Notes under the pieces: generated by a model
Database searches by the model: none
What the model was told of the DNA's origin: nothing
The model's input: only the letters and a program-made list of their open reading frames with translations
Assembly: GCA_965227155.1 (NCBI GenBank)
Contig: OZ245731.1
Location: 1,674,001 to 1,738,000 of the forward strand
Length of the DNA: 64,000 nt
Source of the DNA: UBA6059 sp965227155
GTDB taxonomy: Bacteria > Bacteroidota > Bacteroidia > Cytophagales > Cyclobacteriaceae
Direction: 5' to 3'
Part shown: positions 53,600 to 62,298 of the stretch, piece after piece
Numbering within the stretch: position 1 is the first letter of the stretch
How the letters are laid out: every line of letters begins with the position of its first letter
Program-made: the position numbers and the translations under genes

Positions 53600-54708
53600 T
53601 ATTTCTTCGCGTATTCCAGGTTGTTGATCAGGTAGTTTTTCATCGCCTCCTGCCAATCCGCCGCGGCATCCCAGGTATCACCAATGTATACATTGCCACT
53701 GAGTGCGTGCTCGATGTAAAATTTGTAAACCGGCTGCTCCACGGGCATTCGCTTGGTTTTTGGACCTCCGGGTTCATTGCGCACAGCTATGTAATCAGTC
53801 TCGTTGCGATCCAAATCGTAGTTGAGCATTTTTCGTATGGCAAGGGCCCTGGCACTCAGGTGCTGCAGCACAAACTGAAAGCCATTAGAAAAGAAAAAGC
53901 GCTTATCTTCTCTGTAAGGGATGATGTCATATTCATAAGGATACATTTGCATGATATCCCTCAGCGCCTGGTTTTTGGCACTGATTTCTGCGTTGTAGGC
54001 TCGTATTTCCTGCTGTATGGCTGCAGGGTATTTGCTGATTTCATTTTCAGGGATACTATCAAACAAGGGTACCGCAAGTTTTTCAATTCTGATATCCGTA
54101 GTGTATACCGGAAATTTCCTTTTCTCGATGACATTGATATCATCGAAATATTCAGGTTGATCCGTAATCAAAAAATTTTCAGTCTTCAGGTCGGCCCTAA
54201 TTATGTCTTTACCGAGGTTGGCCACCATTCCTGCCAGGTCGTCACCACTAGTTTGCCAAGCCGGCTGCCCCATATCCACCAGCGATGGAGACTCATTGTA
54301 TTTGGTCACAATAAGGCGATAATCATTGGCTGTGGTATCTGGGAAATAGTCAAAAAACAAGAGGTTTTCTACTTGCCTTTGATTCAGTAGGTTGATAAAA
54401 GCAGAAGTGGCCGGCCGACCTGCCAAGAGGTCTTCATGGTAGAAATAGGCCACCGCATCTATTTTTATCTTTTGCAGGTATTCGTGCAAAGCTGCACCCT
54501 GCTCACGCCAACTACCATCCTTGAGCATGGCCAGATCCGTTTTTACGACTACTATTGACCGGCTGCTGGTCAGGTTTTTGGGCAATTGACCATCTATCGC
54601 CAGGTACCGATAGGTGTTGGTCTCCAGGTTGGTAAAACGCTGAGCATGGCTGATCGTTGCGCCCAGCAGAAGTAAGAAAAATATTGTACAGGTAGTGAAC
54701 TGCCTCAT
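53596..54708 (-). CDS. secreted protein of unknown function
   Basis: A 370-residue protein with a signal peptide (MRQFTTCTIFFLLLLGATISHA). The mature part contains WREQGAALHEYLQKIKIDAVAYFYHEDLLAGRP and a LFFDYFPDTT segment, with later helical parts (AIQQEIRAYNAEISAKNQAL). I do not recognise the family and see no catalytic triad or metal site. It seems periplasmic or outer-membrane associated. It is preceded by a 300-base stretch with a small-ORF remnant and a tandem repeat. Confidence 0.55.
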   Translation of the reverse strand: MRQFTTCTIFFLLLLGATISHAQRFTNLETNTYRYLAIDGQLPKNLTSSRSIVVVKTDLAMLKDGSWREQGAALHEYLQKIKIDAVAYFYHEDLLAGRPATSAFINLLNQRQVENLLFFDYFPDTTANDYRLIVTKYNESPSLVDMGQPAWQTSGDDLAGMVANLGKDIIRADLKTENFLITDQPEYFDDINVIEKRKFPVYTTDIRIEKLAVPLFDSIPENEISKYPAAIQQEIRAYNAEISAKNQALRDIMQMYPYEYDIIPYREDKRFFFSNGFQFVLQHLSARALAIRKMLNYDLDRNETDYIAVRNEPGGPKTKRMPVEQPVYKFYIEHALSGNVYIGDTWDAAADWQEAMKNYLINNLEYAKKY

Positions 54709-54729
54709 ATATCAGCCAACGAATTTAGC

Positions 54730-54870
54730 ATGAATTCATTTTTTAACTTGGAAAATTTTAAAACTCTGGTGAGTCAACAATTATTGCCGGCATTTCAATT
54801 GTGCGAAGTTGATGGTAAATTTTCAAAGATAAGCCTAAGTGAAGCTTCAAATGATGATACCGTTAAGTAA
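54730..54870 (+). pseudogene. 46-codon frame, likely remnant or unannotated small gene
   Basis: ATG at 54730, stop at 54868-54870. The encoded peptide (MNSFFNLENFKTLVSQQLLP ... LSEASNDDTVK) is protein-like and could be the first part of a cupin-type protein cut short. It has no distinctive motif and no clear ribosome binding site. Directly after it the sequence turns into repeats. Confidence 0.3.
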
Positions 54871-54915
54871 TACCAAATTTAGAAAGAGCTACATAAAGCA
54901 AATTTGGAAGGAATT

Positions 54916-54955
54916 CTTTGTGAAACTCCGGGAAACTTTGTGTAGCTCTGTGTAA
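54916..54955 (+). repeat. period-10 tandem repeat (CTYYGTGWAA-like)
   Basis: CTTTGTGAAA, CTCCGGGAAA, CTTTGTGTAG and CTCTGTGTAA follow with an exact 10-base period. Units one and three, and three and four, are closely related. The block stands between the small-ORF remnant and the glycosylase promoter. Confidence 0.6.
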
Positions 54956-54987
54956 AACCTATTTTTTCAATCGATTAAGAAAAAACA

Positions 54988-54995
54988 TAGGTTTG
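54988..54995 (+). promoter_or_regulatory. candidate -7 box of the tag gene
   Basis: TAGGTTTG is an exact TAnnTTTG match 20 bases before the tag ATG; a T-rich tract lies at the right distance for a -33 element (54962-54967) but does not carry TTTG. Confidence 0.35.
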
Positions 54996-55015
54996 TAAAC
55001 CACCTTTATTGGAAT

Positions 55016-55591
55016 ATGGCACAATCAATTAAACGATGCGGCTGGGCTGAAAATTCCTTCGACCTGTACTACGATTACCACGATACAGAATGGGGAGTTC
55101 CCGTGCACGATGAGCAAAAGCATTTTGAGTTTTTGATTCTGGAAGGTATGCAGGCGGGCTTAAGCTGGGCTACTATATTGAAAAAACGAGCAGCATTTCG
55201 GGAAGCTTTTGATGGGTTTGATCCGGAGGTAGTAGCCCGCTACACACAGCAGGATGTAGACCGGCTACTCTCTGATGCCAGCATCATCAGAAACAAGCTG
55301 AAAATCAATGCAGCCATCATCAATGCACAGCAGTTTTTGGAGGTACAATCCGCCCACAATGGATTTGACAACTACATCTGGCAATTTGTGGATGGAAAGC
55401 CCATTATCAATCACTGGAAAAATATGGCAGAAGTCCCCGTTACTACAAAAATTTCCGATGCGCTGAGCAAGGATCTAAAAAAGCGAGGGTTCAAATTTGT
55501 AGGGTCTACCATCATGTATGCCCATATGCAGGCCATTGGCATGGTGAATGACCATACGGTAGATTGCTTCAGGCATCGGGAGTTAGCTTAG
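55016..55591 (+). CDS. tag: DNA-3-methyladenine glycosylase I
   Basis: A 191-residue base-excision repair enzyme that removes 3-methyladenine. It has the HhH-type Tag fold with Cys8 and His22 (KRCGW, YHDTEWG) plus a C-terminal zinc-binding pair in HTVDCFRHRE, and the base-pocket segment LEGMQAGLSWATIL with Glu43. The length and motif order match E. coli Tag (187 residues). Confidence 0.95.
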   Translation: MAQSIKRCGWAENSFDLYYDYHDTEWGVPVHDEQKHFEFLILEGMQAGLSWATILKKRAAFREAFDGFDPEVVARYTQQDVDRLLSDASIIRNKLKINAAIINAQQFLEVQSAHNGFDNYIWQFVDGKPIINHWKNMAEVPVTTKISDALSKDLKKRGFKFVGSTIMYAHMQAIGMVNDHTVDCFRHRELA

Positions 55592-55613
55592 GTATTTTAA
55601 CCAGCATATAGGG

Positions 55614-55946
55614 TCATAGCACAATAATCTTTAACAGCTCCAGTAGTTTTTGTTTGCTTATAGTTTCTAATTCTCCCTTATCGTACAAATAAACAAGATA
55701 TACTTCTTGATTTGTATGAATAATGTAGGTTAAAACTCTTGCGCCTCCGGATTTCCCCTTTTGCTTGGATTTGATTCTAAACCTAACTTTATAAAGGTTA
55801 TTACCTAAATGGTTCCCTTGAATTGGATTAACTGACAGCTCTTTTACAAAATCTTTAAAATCAGATTTTAGCGAGGGATATTTTCTACTAAGCTTCTTTA
55901 ATTGATTTTTGAAATATGGTGTAGTAACAACATTATAATTCATCAA
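55614..55946 (-). CDS. RelE/ParE-like toxin
   Basis: A 110-residue protein of the RelE superfamily: start VVTTPYFKNQLKKLSRKYPSLKSDFKDFVKEL (two helices), then LGNNLYKVRFRIKSKQKGKSGGARVLTYIIHTN (beta strands with the usual Arg), ending LETISKQKLLELL. It would cleave ribosome-bound mRNA or inhibit gyrase. Start is one of two adjacent ATGs. Its 5' end overlaps the antitoxin 3' end by 14 bases, the usual antitoxin-first order. Confidence 0.85.
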   Translation of the reverse strand: MMNYNVVTTPYFKNQLKKLSRKYPSLKSDFKDFVKELSVNPIQGNHLGNNLYKVRFRIKSKQKGKSGGARVLTYIIHTNQEVYLVYLYDKGELETISKQKLLELLKIIVL

Positions 55947-56133
55947 TTAAATCATTAGCCGAATTTTTTGGGATTTTTCCTTCTTGCATAAGCTTGACTT
56001 GCCTTAGACTAGTCTCTAATTCTGTCAAGACTCTTTCTTCAGTAGAATCCACAGAAACATAATCAAGCGAATTGATGTAGTTTAAAAACTCATTGAAGTT
56101 TTCATCCTCAATATTGAGTGTAATTTGTTTCAT
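55933..56133 (-). CDS. antitoxin partner
   Basis: A 66-residue protein upstream of the toxin on the same strand. The start KQITLNIEDENFNEFLNYINSL resembles small antitoxins with a short strand and helix; the acidic tail (NDLIDEL) may wrap the toxin. It has no recognised DNA-binding motif. The assignment is from gene order, size and overlap. Confidence 0.75.
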   Translation of the reverse strand: MKQITLNIEDENFNEFLNYINSLDYVSVDSTEERVLTELETSLRQVKLMQEGKIPKNSANDLIDEL

Positions 56134-56164
56134 CTGACTTAATCATTTTACTAAAGGTAAACTT

Positions 56165-56818
56165 TTACAGCATCTTCACCACCTCATCCTTAGGAATCTT
56201 AATACTCCAAATACCACGCAAATCGCCCATGGCATGTCCTTTGGCATTGTCATTCGGATAAAGCTCATCTATTTTGGCTGCTACATCAGGTGTAATTTGT
56301 TCTCCGAGAGTGCCATGGCAGCTCAGACATATCCCGTTTTGGATAGTTATCGGTTTGCTATATAGCACATATTCCCGATCATCCGAAAGCTGAATATCTG
56401 CCTCCATGGGTTGGTTTTGCTCCACTGCATATTGATACGCTTCCAGCATTTGCGCTTCGAAAGGATTTGGAGCATCCTTGGGGTTTCTGGTACGTAAAGA
56501 AGCCCTTTTGATTGAAGCATTATAGACCTTTGATAAGCTATCCATCAAAGGATAAGCCACCACATTGCAATAATCAATAGCAGCAACAACCCCATCATTT
56601 TGTATAGTTCGCATCAGTTCACCGGCCAGCGTCTTTTGTGCGGTATCCGCAATCATAGTAGCGATTTCCTTTCCCCTATCCAGGATATCCACATCAGAAA
56701 CTTTTTTCAACTCCCGATTTTTCATTTCCTGCTGTACAGTTTCTCGCTGCTTTTCATCCAGATTTTGATTTGTACAAGCTACCATCAGGGTGAAGGCAAA
56801 TAAGACTATATATTTCAT
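56165..56818 (-). CDS. DUF3365 c-type haem lipoprotein
   Basis: A 217-residue lipoprotein starting at 56818, with lipobox LMVAC (Cys15). The domain AGELMRTIQNDGVVAAIDYCNVVAYPLMDSL is the Tll0287-like DUF3365 fold, and ICLSCHG (Cys164, Cys167, His168) binds a covalent haem. It ends GDLRGIWSIKIP, the normal family end. Such proteins are thought to sense redox or gases. The longer upstream frame has no signal, so the 56818 start is used. Confidence 0.9.
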   Translation of the reverse strand: MKYIVLFAFTLMVACTNQNLDEKQRETVQQEMKNRELKKVSDVDILDRGKEIATMIADTAQKTLAGELMRTIQNDGVVAAIDYCNVVAYPLMDSLSKVYNASIKRASLRTRNPKDAPNPFEAQMLEAYQYAVEQNQPMEADIQLSDDREYVLYSKPITIQNGICLSCHGTLGEQITPDVAAKIDELYPNDNAKGHAMGDLRGIWSIKIPKDEVVKML

Positions 56819-56876
56819 AGGTTCGGTTCTTTTATGGATTAAACACATCTCAAAATAAAATGATTGCTTCATTTAT

Positions 56877-56884
56877 TAGATTTG
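56877..56884 (+). promoter_or_regulatory. candidate -7 box of prfA
   Basis: TAGATTTG, an exact TAnnTTTG match, lies 21 bases before the prfA start. The -33 region lacks a good TTTG at standard spacing, so confidence is low. Confidence 0.3.
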
Positions 56885-56905
56885 TGCCTCTAAATTTTTT
56901 GGGTA

Positions 56906-57976
56906 ATGATTGAAAAACTGGAGGGATTAAAGCATCGCTTTGAAGAAGTAAGCCAGCTCATTGTGCAACCGGACGCCATGAGCGATATGAAAAAATATAC
57001 CCAACTGAGTAAAGAGTACAAAGACCTTGAAAAGATTGTAAAAAAGTTTGATGCCTACAAGCTGGTGTTGGACAACATCCAGAATGCAAAGCAGATACTG
57101 GAAAAGGAGAAAGATCCGGAGTTTCGGGAAATGGCCAAAATGGAGCTTGATGAACTCCGTGATAAAGAAGAGGTGATGGAGGCAGAGCTCAAAGAAATGC
57201 TCATTCCCAAAGATCCTAATGACAGTAAAAATGTTATCCTTGAAATACGTGCAGGTACGGGTGGCGATGAGGCCGCAATATTCGCTGGTGACCTCTTTCG
57301 GATGTACAGTGCCTTTGCTGAAAACCAGGGCTGGAACCTGGGCATTATGAACCTGACCGAGGGCACGGCAGGTGGCTACAAGGAAATCATCGCCAGCGTA
57401 GAGGGTGAAGATGTTTACGCAAAGCTCAAATTTGAATCTGGAGTGCACAGGGTACAACGGGTACCGGCTACTGAATCGCAGGGACGGGTGCATACCTCAG
57501 CAGCTACGGTAGCAGTACTGCCGGAAGCTGAAGAGGTGGATGTAGAGCTCAACATGGGCGACATTAGAAAAGATACATTCCGAGCATCTGGTGCCGGTGG
57601 ACAGCACATCAATAAAACAGAATCTGCAGTGCGCTTGACACACGCGCCTACCGGCATTGTAGTGGAGTGCCAGGATGGCCGCTCACAGCATGCCAACTAC
57701 GATAAGGCGTTGAAGGTACTCCGGTCGCGTATTTATGAGATTGAGCTACAAAAGCACAACGAAGAAATTGCCGGTGCCAGAAAGTCGATGGTAGGTAGTG
57801 GCGACCGTTCCGACAAGATCAGGACTTACAACTACCCACAGGGCCGTGTGACCGATCATCGTATTGGCTATAGTGTGCATAACCTGCCCAATGTCATGAA
57901 TGGTGATATTGACGATTTCATTGAGCAGCTGAGGATTGCAGAAAATACCGAAAAAATGAAAGCTAATGAAGCTTAG
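56906..57976 (+). CDS. prfA: peptide chain release factor 1
   Basis: A 356-residue class I release factor for UAA and UAG. The N-terminal helical domain, the anticodon-like PAT motif (VQRVPATESQGR) that reads the stop codon, and GGQ (231-233, in GAGGQHINKTES) that hydrolyses peptidyl-tRNA are all present. It ends VMNGDIDDFIEQLR. The gene is followed by an independent lipoprotein gene. Confidence 0.97.
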   Translation: MIEKLEGLKHRFEEVSQLIVQPDAMSDMKKYTQLSKEYKDLEKIVKKFDAYKLVLDNIQNAKQILEKEKDPEFREMAKMELDELRDKEEVMEAELKEMLIPKDPNDSKNVILEIRAGTGGDEAAIFAGDLFRMYSAFAENQGWNLGIMNLTEGTAGGYKEIIASVEGEDVYAKLKFESGVHRVQRVPATESQGRVHTSAATVAVLPEAEEVDVELNMGDIRKDTFRASGAGGQHINKTESAVRLTHAPTGIVVECQDGRSQHANYDKALKVLRSRIYEIELQKHNEEIAGARKSMVGSGDRSDKIRTYNYPQGRVTDHRIGYSVHNLPNVMNGDIDDFIEQLRIAENTEKMKANEA

Positions 57977-58015
57977 ATCGTTAGCTATGGGTAACGGTAT
58001 TTTACAGCATCATTC

Positions 58016-59413
58016 ATGAAAAATTTACTGGGTATTGTTGGAATGGTATTCATTATTTGGGCTTGCCAACCCGAAGAAGAGGTCTTTACGGATGACCCTA
58101 ACCTGAAGCTTACCTACTCCACTGATACCCTGGAATTTGACACCCTCATTGCTAACCTGGATAGCCGCTCCAGAAGAGTAAGGATTTTCAACCCCAATGC
58201 CAATGCCATTCGCATCAATCGACTGGGAATGGCTACCAACCCATCCCCATTCAGGCTTATCATTAATGGCCAGGAATCAACCAGTTTCAGCAATATTGAT
58301 CTGCTTGGCGGAGATAGCCTGCTGGTTGTTGTTTCTGCTAATCTGCCCGGAGATAACAATGTGCAACCCAGTCTGATAAAAGACTCGCTGCTTATCGATT
58401 ATCTAAATAGTAGTGACCATGTGAAAGTAAGGGCATGGCGACAGGATGCGCAGGTCAAAAGAGGCCTTCAAATATCTGAGCCAACTGTCTGGCCGGCGGG
58501 TTTGCCCTACCTCATAGAGGATTTTCTTTTGATCGATAGTGCAGGTAGCTTAACGATTGAGGCAGGCAGCAAAATCTTTATGCAGAATGGAGCAGGTATT
58601 TTTGTACAGGGTAAACTGGAAATACTCGGTACGGCAGCAGCACGAGTGCTTATCACCAGCAGCCGGTTCGATGAAGCTTATGAAGAAGCGCCTGGTCAAT
58701 GGGATGGTATTTACATACTGGAAGGTAGTGAGGGCAATATCATTCAACATGCCGAAATCAAAAATGGCACCTATGGTGTACGTGTTGGCGCTCCTGATGA
58801 TAACAATACCTTTGATGTTGAAATCAGCCATACCATCATCGCCAATATGGCCAGCGCAGGCATTCTGGCGTTTACCTCTGATGTGTATGCATACAACACA
58901 TTGATCTACAACTGCCGCGATTTCCTGGTTGGCAATATCGCTGGTGGAAATTACCGCTATGAGCACTGTACCTTTACCAACTTCCCCACTGATTTTTTCA
59001 GGGAAGAACCCAGTGTGCAGTTCTCTGATGTGCTTTTCCTGCAGGATGATGTGATCGCTGCACCCTTAAATGTATTTCTCCGCAATTCCATCATTTGGGG
59101 TGGTTTGGATGAGGAATTATTAATCAGCGATGAGGGCAATCACCTGATCACACTTAACATCACCAACAACATCATCCGTAGTAATAATGCGCTTTTTGAT
59201 GTCAATAACAATCAGCTGAGCCGTGCGGATAACTATCCTTCTTTCATGGCTACTTTAGGTAGGGATTACAGCATTGACTCCCTCTCTCCTGCCATTGATA
59301 CTGCCGTACCTTCGGCCATAATTACAGACCTAACCGGTATGGCCAGAGATTCGCTGCCTGATCTGGGTGCCTATGAATGGTTTCCTATGCCCGATACTCT
59401 AAACGAAGGATGA
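58016..59413 (+). CDS. right-handed beta-helix lipoprotein
   Basis: A 465-residue lipoprotein with signal and lipobox IIWAC (Cys17). Residues about 40-130 form a beta-sandwich-like segment, and from about 160 to 430 short repeated strands and turns (GTYGVRVGAPDDNNTFDVEISHTIIANM, HLITLNITNNIIRSNN) form a parallel beta-helix. It ends GAYEWFPM. No enzymatic motif. Likely displayed at the outer membrane. The stop overlaps the next start (ATGA). Confidence 0.8.
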   Translation: MKNLLGIVGMVFIIWACQPEEEVFTDDPNLKLTYSTDTLEFDTLIANLDSRSRRVRIFNPNANAIRINRLGMATNPSPFRLIINGQESTSFSNIDLLGGDSLLVVVSANLPGDNNVQPSLIKDSLLIDYLNSSDHVKVRAWRQDAQVKRGLQISEPTVWPAGLPYLIEDFLLIDSAGSLTIEAGSKIFMQNGAGIFVQGKLEILGTAAARVLITSSRFDEAYEEAPGQWDGIYILEGSEGNIIQHAEIKNGTYGVRVGAPDDNNTFDVEISHTIIANMASAGILAFTSDVYAYNTLIYNCRDFLVGNIAGGNYRYEHCTFTNFPTDFFREEPSVQFSDVLFLQDDVIAAPLNVFLRNSIIWGGLDEELLISDEGNHLITLNITNNIIRSNNALFDVNNNQLSRADNYPSFMATLGRDYSIDSLSPAIDTAVPSAIITDLTGMARDSLPDLGAYEWFPMPDTLNEG

Positions 59414-59832
59414 AAACATTTCAAAAAGAAATATCACTTAGAGCCAGATCGCGGGGTTTTCACCTCATCACACCTGAAATATTGGATGCCCTGCCTGAAA
59501 TCAGCACCATCAATACCGGCATCCTTCAGGTGTTCATCAAGCATACTTCGGCCAGCCTCACCATCAATGAAAATGCCGACCCTTCTGTAAGGCAGGATTT
59601 TGAATCCCATTTCAATACCTATGTACCGGAAAATGCCCCGTATTATGAGCATATTTTCGAAGGTGCAGATGATATGCCTGCGCACATCAAAGCCTCATTG
59701 CTGGGGCATCATGTGTCGCTGCCTATAACCAATGGCCGCCTGAATCTCGGTACATGGCAGGGCATTTACCTGGGCGAACATCGAAACCATGGTGGTGCAC
59801 GGAAAATTGTGATTACTGCGTGGGGGAGCTAA
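59410..59832 (+). CDS. YjbQ family protein
   Basis: A 140-residue beta-trefoil-like enzyme of the YjbQ/UPF0047 family. Start ATG 59410 overlaps the previous stop by 4 bases. It has VFIKHTSASLTINENADPSVRQDF (conserved His-Thr-Ser-Ala) and later AHIKASLLGHHVSLPI, GTWQGIYLGEHRNHGGAR. Some members show secondary thiamine-phosphate synthase activity in vitro; the real role is unclear. Confidence 0.92.
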   Translation: MKTFQKEISLRARSRGFHLITPEILDALPEISTINTGILQVFIKHTSASLTINENADPSVRQDFESHFNTYVPENAPYYEHIFEGADDMPAHIKASLLGHHVSLPITNGRLNLGTWQGIYLGEHRNHGGARKIVITAWGS

Positions 59833-59863
59833 ACCATTCCCTGAAACGTCCGGTTAGGTGAGC

Positions 59864-61285
59864 ATGGAAAAGGCAATTGTTTGGTTTAAAAATGACCTCC
59901 GATTACACGATCAAAAGGCATTAATAGAAGTTTTAGGGCAAAGCAATGAAATCCTGCCGGTGTATTGCATTGACCCAAGGCAATTTGAAAATACACATCT
60001 GGGGTTTCCCAAGCAGGGAGTGTTCTTTGGACGCTTTTTATTAGAATCCCTAAACGATCTCAAATCCTCATTGCAAGCCAAAGGCAGTAACCTGCTAGTA
60101 CTGGAGGGCAAACCCGAGGAGCTTATTCCTGCACTTTGCGAGCAATATGATATTGAAGCTGTATTTGGTAGTAAGGAAGTGGGCACTGAAGAAATAACTA
60201 TCGAAAATGCTTTGGAAAATGAATTGTGGAAGCACAAAATTCCGCTAAAGCTATACTGGCAATCGACCCTTTACCACATAGAAGATATCCCCTGGCCTAT
60301 CCGCAACCTGCCCGATATCTTCACCAAGTTTCGGAAAGAATGCGAGCGTAATGCCGAAATCAAAAAGGCTTTGCCCACGCCACAGCAAATCCCAACGGTG
60401 GCTCTCAATGATTGGCCTGAAATCCCTACACTGCAGCAGCTTAACCTTGAGGAGCCCATCGATGATGAGCGCAGTGTGATTAGTTTGTCAGGTGGAGAAA
60501 GTCAGGGTATTGCAAGGTTGAATCAATATTTCTGGGAACGAAACCTGCTAAAGCAATATAAGTCCACCCGAAACGGCCTTTTAGGCGAAGACTATTCATC
60601 CAAATTTTCACCCTGGTTGGCACTGGGCTGCCTTTCACCTCGGTTCATTTATGAAGAAGCCAAACGCTACGAACAAGAAGTAACAAAGAACCAATCCACC
60701 TATTGGTTGGTGTTTGAGCTGATATGGCGGGACTATTTTCGTTTTGTGGTTAAAAAGTTCGGCGCTGACGTATTTCGCTATGGTGGTATTAAGAAGTCAC
60801 CGTTGGAATTGTCGGAGGACTTACAGGCTTTTGAGCTTTGGCGAATCGGGCAAACCGGGGTGCCATTTATTGATGCCAACATGCGAGAACTGCTGTACAC
60901 GGGCTTCATGTCCAACCGCGGCAGGCAAAATGTTGCCAGCTTTCTGGTAAAAGACCTGCAGATAGATTGGCGCTGGGGTGCCATGTGGTTTGAGTCGCAG
61001 CTGCTCGATTATGATGTGGCCAGCAACTGGGGCAACTGGAATTATGTGGCCGGCATTGGTAATGATCCAAGAGAAAACCGCTATTTCAATATTATCAGCC
61101 AGGCCATGCGCTATGATGCCAAGGGCGATTACGTAAGGCAATGGGTGCCGGAACTTAAGGCCATTCCCGGTTACAAAATTCATCACCCCTCCGAGCTACC
61201 TAATTATGAGCTTAATGAATACGGCATTCAGTTGGGACACCATTACCCCAAACCTTTGGTGGATTTCAATAAGTGGATGGCATAG
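59864..61285 (+). CDS. DASH-family cryptochrome
   Basis: A 473-residue photolyase/cryptochrome. The N-terminal alpha/beta domain starts AIVWFKNDLRLHDQKAL. The FAD-binding helical domain contains KYKSTRNGLLGEDYSSKFSP, WRDYFRFV, and SNRGRQNVASFLVKDLQIDWRWGAMWFE, and ends WGNWNYVAGIGNDPRENRYFN, diagnostic for the DASH class. It repairs cyclobutane dimers in single-stranded DNA or senses blue light. Start at ATG 59864; a GTG two codons earlier is possible. The 3' end overlaps the convergent rhodanese-like gene by 20 bases. Confidence 0.92.
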   Translation: MEKAIVWFKNDLRLHDQKALIEVLGQSNEILPVYCIDPRQFENTHLGFPKQGVFFGRFLLESLNDLKSSLQAKGSNLLVLEGKPEELIPALCEQYDIEAVFGSKEVGTEEITIENALENELWKHKIPLKLYWQSTLYHIEDIPWPIRNLPDIFTKFRKECERNAEIKKALPTPQQIPTVALNDWPEIPTLQQLNLEEPIDDERSVISLSGGESQGIARLNQYFWERNLLKQYKSTRNGLLGEDYSSKFSPWLALGCLSPRFIYEEAKRYEQEVTKNQSTYWLVFELIWRDYFRFVVKKFGADVFRYGGIKKSPLELSEDLQAFELWRIGQTGVPFIDANMRELLYTGFMSNRGRQNVASFLVKDLQIDWRWGAMWFESQLLDYDVASNWGNWNYVAGIGNDPRENRYFNIISQAMRYDAKGDYVRQWVPELKAIPGYKIHHPSELPNYELNEYGIQLGHHYPKPLVDFNKWMA

Positions 61286-61688
61286 TATCTGCTTCTATTA
61301 CATACAGGTTTTCATAACCCATTTGTGTTAACAGCATCCATGCTTCATGGGCTTGGATGCTGTTTGTTGCATGTAGAACCTTTTTCTTCGGCGAATTCCA
61401 TATAGCCCTATTTCCTTCTTCTAGAATTTGTGATAGCGGGACATGAGTATAGGTTATTTGATTTGTCGCAGCTGTTTTGGGAATATTATTTAAGTCTATC
61501 AGAACTATATCGTCCTCATGGCTTAATTGATCTGTTGATAAGACGTATTCCTTGCTGGCTACTAATTCTGCCATTTCTTCACCTTCCCGGTGTATCTGGC
61601 TTTTATCAGCATAATAAGTTATAATCAGCAAAAACCCGAAAATTGAGAGGATAATAATTGCCAATGGTTTTGCAATGGTAGATTTCAT
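61266..61688 (-). CDS. membrane-anchored rhodanese-fold protein without catalytic Cys
   Basis: A 140-residue protein with an N-terminal membrane helix (residues 8-26). The remaining part folds like rhodanese: DDIVLIDLNNIP, then VLHATNSIQAHEAWMLLTQMGYENLYVI. The loop that should hold the persulfide cysteine reads HATNS, with Ala107 in place of Cys. Start ATG 61688 overlaps the stop of the longer rhodanese gene by 1 base, so they are co-translated. Likely a scaffold or sensor, not a sulfurtransferase. Confidence 0.7.
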   Translation of the reverse strand: MKSTIAKPLAIIILSIFGFLLIITYYADKSQIHREGEEMAELVASKEYVLSTDQLSHEDDIVLIDLNNIPKTAATNQITYTHVPLSQILEEGNRAIWNSPKKKVLHATNSIQAHEAWMLLTQMGYENLYVIEADTMPSTY

Positions 61689-62296
61689 CAGCTGCACCCT
61701 CCTTTTACACGCTTTTTCTTCACACTTTTTACCGGTGCCATAGGCTTAAAGTCTACCTTAGGCAAAGCTTTATCACCTGTGAAATATTGCCTGGCTGCCA
61801 TACGCCTTAGATATAGATCATGTGCCTCCTGAGGAGCTGTAGATGGTGGTTTCTTCGGATCAATGATTTCCTGCTTCCAAGCTTGCAGCCCCCCTTTCAA
61901 TAGATAATTATGTTTGAATCCCTTCTGACGGGCAATCATCCATACCTGCGTACTTCGCTGGTTATCTTCGGCATAAATGACATTCTTCATGGCATTTTGA
62001 TCAAACATCCAGGCATAGTTTTCAGCAAACATGCTATCAATGGGGATGTTGATTGCTCTTGGCAGCGGATCCTTAAACTCGGCAGCCGGCCGTACATCAA
62101 TCAACCTGACTGAAGGGTCACCCTCAATCAAAAGCTGCGCCAGTTGATCGGTAGAAATATAATTGGAGGAAAGCAGCATCTCCCGTAGTAGCTCTCTCTC
62201 GTTAAGCTCTATAGAATCATTTTTCTTTTGAGGGATAATGGCAGCCACTGCACCAAGTGCCAAAATCAATATCGACCAGATTATTCTTGTTTTCAT
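61688..62296 (-). CDS. membrane-anchored rhodanese-fold protein without catalytic Cys
   Basis: A 202-residue protein with a signal/anchor (IIWSILILALGAVAAII). The rhodanese domain at about residues 45-135 has STDQLAQLLI, VRLIDVRPAAEFKDPLPRAINIP and the C-terminal YLLKGGLQAWKQE. The active-site loop reads YAEDNQRS, with Ala109 instead of the conserved Cys. The basic C-terminus (KKKRVKGGCS) contains the only other cysteine. It lies 2 bases after the YeeE/YedE gene, in the same operon. Confidence 0.75.
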   Translation of the reverse strand: MKTRIIWSILILALGAVAAIIPQKKNDSIELNERELLREMLLSSNYISTDQLAQLLIEGDPSVRLIDVRPAAEFKDPLPRAINIPIDSMFAENYAWMFDQNAMKNVIYAEDNQRSTQVWMIARQKGFKHNYLLKGGLQAWKQEIIDPKKPPSTAPQEAHDLYLRRMAARQYFTGDKALPKVDFKPMAPVKSVKKKRVKGGCS

Positions 62297-62298
62297 AA

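Larger units (their letters stand above)
54709..55015. other. intergenic stretch between two genes
   Basis: About 300 bases hold a 46-codon frame (54730-54870), a four-unit period-10 repeat (54916-54955) and a candidate -7 box for the glycosylase gene. Nothing else is evident in it. Confidence 0.5.

Noticed and set aside
56927..57493. 188-residue minus-strand frame inside prfA
   Set aside because: It lies wholly within the release factor gene, whose PAT and GGQ motifs are certain; the minus-strand product has no recognisable motif.
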